Assembly: GCA_963850255.1 (NCBI GenBank)
Contig: CAWKLL010000016.1
Coordinates: forward strand, 57,499 to 121,498
Direction: 5' to 3'
Length of the DNA stretch: 64,000 nucleotides
Origin: J054 sp963850255
GTDB taxonomy: Bacteria; Pseudomonadota; Gammaproteobacteria; Steroidobacterales; GCA-2729495
Below, piece by piece: positions 62,750 to 64,000 of the stretch. Numbering within the stretch: position 1 is the first letter of the stretch; each line of letters begins with the position of its first letter. A model generated the notes under the pieces. The model was not told where the DNA came from. It saw only the letters and a program-made list of their open reading frames with translations, and ran no database searches. The translations under genes were made by a program, and so were the position numbers.

Positions 62750-63997
62750 TCAGCGGATCTCGGCGCTGAGCGTAATATTCACTTTGGTGAAATCGTCGAC
62801 GTAGCCGCTGACCATGATCTGCCAGTTGCCCGGCAGGATCAGATCGTTGGTATTCAGGTGGAACATCATCGGCGAGACTTTTTCCGCCGCCCGCTCGACG
62901 CCTTCCAGGCCAGCGCTCGGCAGCGACCAGATGGTGTCCACGCGCTGCATTTCCGCCGGCTGGCCGGCTGCGTCGGTGAAGCTGAACATCACCATATTCG
63001 CACCGGTGCGCCCGGGCGATATTTCCGCGCGGACGATATAGCCGCGGTTCTCGCCGGTGGCGACCAGCATCTCGGCCGGGTTGCCGGCATTCCCGCCCGC
63101 GGCCATCGCAGTACGCGGCGGCGACGGCAGTGTCAGGCTGACCGCGGCAACCAGGATCGCCAGTATCACGGCGTACTCGACACGGATGGAGCGGCGTAGT
63201 GACTCCGCAGCCTTTTCTTCGCCGGCTTCCAGTTGCGGTGTGTAACGCGTCTTGTTGAGCGCAGCGATTCCCAGCACCAGCAGGAATAGTGCGATCTTGG
63301 CGAGCAGTCGGAGCCCGTAGTCACTGCCGACCAGATTCTGTGGTGTTTCCACCTGCACGTAAGTCATGACCAGGCCGCTGGCGAACAGCGCCCCCACGGT
63401 CCATACGGCGCGCTGCGAGAAAAGCAGCATCAGGCTGCCCACCTCGCGCAGGGATTCCAGCTGCGTGCCAAGCCACAGCGGCCGCAGCGCCGCGAACCAG
63501 AAGGCCGCACAGACCAGGTGCACGGCGACCGTCAGCGCCATTAGCCAGACCGGCGGGGCGGTTGCCGCATGCCCGGTGACCAGGAAACTGCCGATAGCCA
63601 GCGCCGTGCCGGTCAGCAGCCAGGCCGGCGCCGCTGCCGGCTTGCGAAAGGCGGCCAGCAACACCAGCACACCCGGTATACCGATGACGGCGCTCGGTAG
63701 CAGTGTCGACTGCAGGCCCTGCCGCCAGGTGTCCAGCGAGAACAATGCGCCGGCACTGCCCATCAGCATCTCTGCGCCGCCCAGGCCGACGGCCAGCGCA
63801 TAGGTCACGGCAGCGACCACAGCGGCAACGCGACCCTGCGCGGCGATCGCCGGCCACAGCGTCGCCGGCCAGGCCATCAGCAGCACCAGCAGCGCGGAAC
63901 CGGCGGTCAGCAGCATGCTGGCGTAGAGCAGTGTGCGGTTGATCGCCACCAGCCAGGTCCAGCCGGTGTCACTCGAACCCAACTCCGCCTGCGACAT
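62750..63997 (-). CDS. CopD-like copper-resistance membrane protein
   Basis: A 415-residue protein at the window edge. Eight helices span about residues 12-285 (for example LLYASMLLTAGSALLVLLMA), and a C-terminal periplasmic beta domain covers about 310-415. The helical part fits CopD, which with CopC imports copper; conserved His are in FLVTGHAATAPP and ALTVAVHLVCAAFWFAA. The tail (NRGYIVRAEISPGRTGANMV, then GNWQIMVSGYVDDFTKVNIT) resembles the YtkA/FixH or CopC-linked Ig-like domain. ATG 63997 lies 3 bases from the edge, so a longer N-terminus beyond the window cannot be excluded. Confidence 0.85.
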   Translation of the reverse strand: MSQAELGSSDTGWTWLVAINRTLLYASMLLTAGSALLVLLMAWPATLWPAIAAQGRVAAVVAAVTYALAVGLGGAEMLMGSAGALFSLDTWRQGLQSTLLPSAVIGIPGVLVLLAAFRKPAAAPAWLLTGTALAIGSFLVTGHAATAPPVWLMALTVAVHLVCAAFWFAALRPLWLGTQLESLREVGSLMLLFSQRAVWTVGALFASGLVMTYVQVETPQNLVGSDYGLRLLAKIALFLLVLGIAALNKTRYTPQLEAGEEKAAESLRRSIRVEYAVILAILVAAVSLTLPSPPRTAMAAGGNAGNPAEMLVATGENRGYIVRAEISPGRTGANMVMFSFTDAAGQPAEMQRVDTIWSLPSAGLEGVERAAEKVSPMMFHLNTNDLILPGNWQIMVSGYVDDFTKVNITLSAEIR

Positions 63998-64000
63998 AGT

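Noticed and set aside
1..64000. CRISPR arrays, tRNA, rRNA, cobalamin or other riboswitches, insertion sequences, prophage
   Set aside because: No regularly spaced repeats, cloverleaf-like segments, recognisable riboswitch cores or transposase/integrase motifs were found by eye.

Overview
The window (GC-rich, 64 kb) reads as chromosomal DNA of a Gram-negative proteobacterium, most likely an aerobic, free-living gammaproteobacterium. The grounds are an RND pump, a TonB-dependent receptor, an OmpA-type porin-like protein, several lipoproteins, Tat-exported flavin and molybdenum enzymes, periplasmic cytochromes c and a DUF1800/DUF1501 pair. Most coding bases belong to intact genes in short operons. 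I see no rRNA, tRNA, CRISPR array, phage block, integrase or transposase.

Layout. 1-3.2 kb: end of an RND adaptor and its permease. 3.3-9.3 kb: a methyltransferase, then an operon of an HrtAB-like ABC exporter, a TetR regulator and a secreted chelatase-fold (CbiX-like) protein, then a propeller protein and a membrane protein. 9.3-22.6 kb: housekeeping and envelope genes: a divergent ATP-grasp / CDP-glycerol transferase pair, EVE and WYL proteins, a TetA-like MFS pump, hydrolases, DUF1800/DUF1501 and an OmpA protein with calcium-binding repeats. 22.7-31.2 kb: a frameshifted DUF748 protein, lipoproteins, an M48 protease, a cytochrome c, a UbiD decarboxylase and a coiled-coil protein. 31.2-36 kb: a catabolic-looking cluster (SnoaL-like, MFS, two VOC proteins, MDR reductase, degenerate alpha/beta hydrolase) that ends at a 110-nt palindromic repeat. 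36.3-44.2 kb: a frameshifted TonB receptor divergent from a MarR gene with a perfect 20-bp operator-like palindrome, a HemD-fold protein with a signal peptide, an M13 peptidase and a second CbiX-like paralogue with an MDHS-rich metal-binding leader. 44.2-50.6 kb: polyphosphate:AMP phosphotransferase, an orphan plus-strand terminator in a 689-bp gene-free stretch, a RskA/SigK-type anti-sigma and sigma pair with a fasciclin protein, an orphan ParA and a serine hydrolase. 50.7-64 kb: a Cys-rich secreted protein, an oxidative operon (Tat amidohydrolase, cytochrome c, TauD-like dioxygenase), a GST, divergent Tat-type amine-oxidase paralogues, an orphan IorB-type molybdenum subunit, and a copper block (YcnI-like and CopD-like) with an exported SDR.

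The most unusual theme is tetrapyrrole and metal chemistry placed outside the cytoplasm. Two secreted two-half CbiX-like proteins, one in an operon with an HrtAB-like exporter and one with a histidine/methionine/aspartate-rich leader, share the window with a HemD-fold protein that carries a signal peptide next to a MarR-controlled TonB receptor. YcnI and CopD add copper handling. That these form one system is inference.

A second theme concerns quality. Four genes (DUF748, TonB receptor, TauD-like, amidohydrolase) are each broken by exactly two apparent single-base indels in homopolymers or short runs, and are otherwise intact to their C-termini. They clump in three places. This points to local sequencing or polishing error or to very recent decay. 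I describe the reconstructed full-length products.
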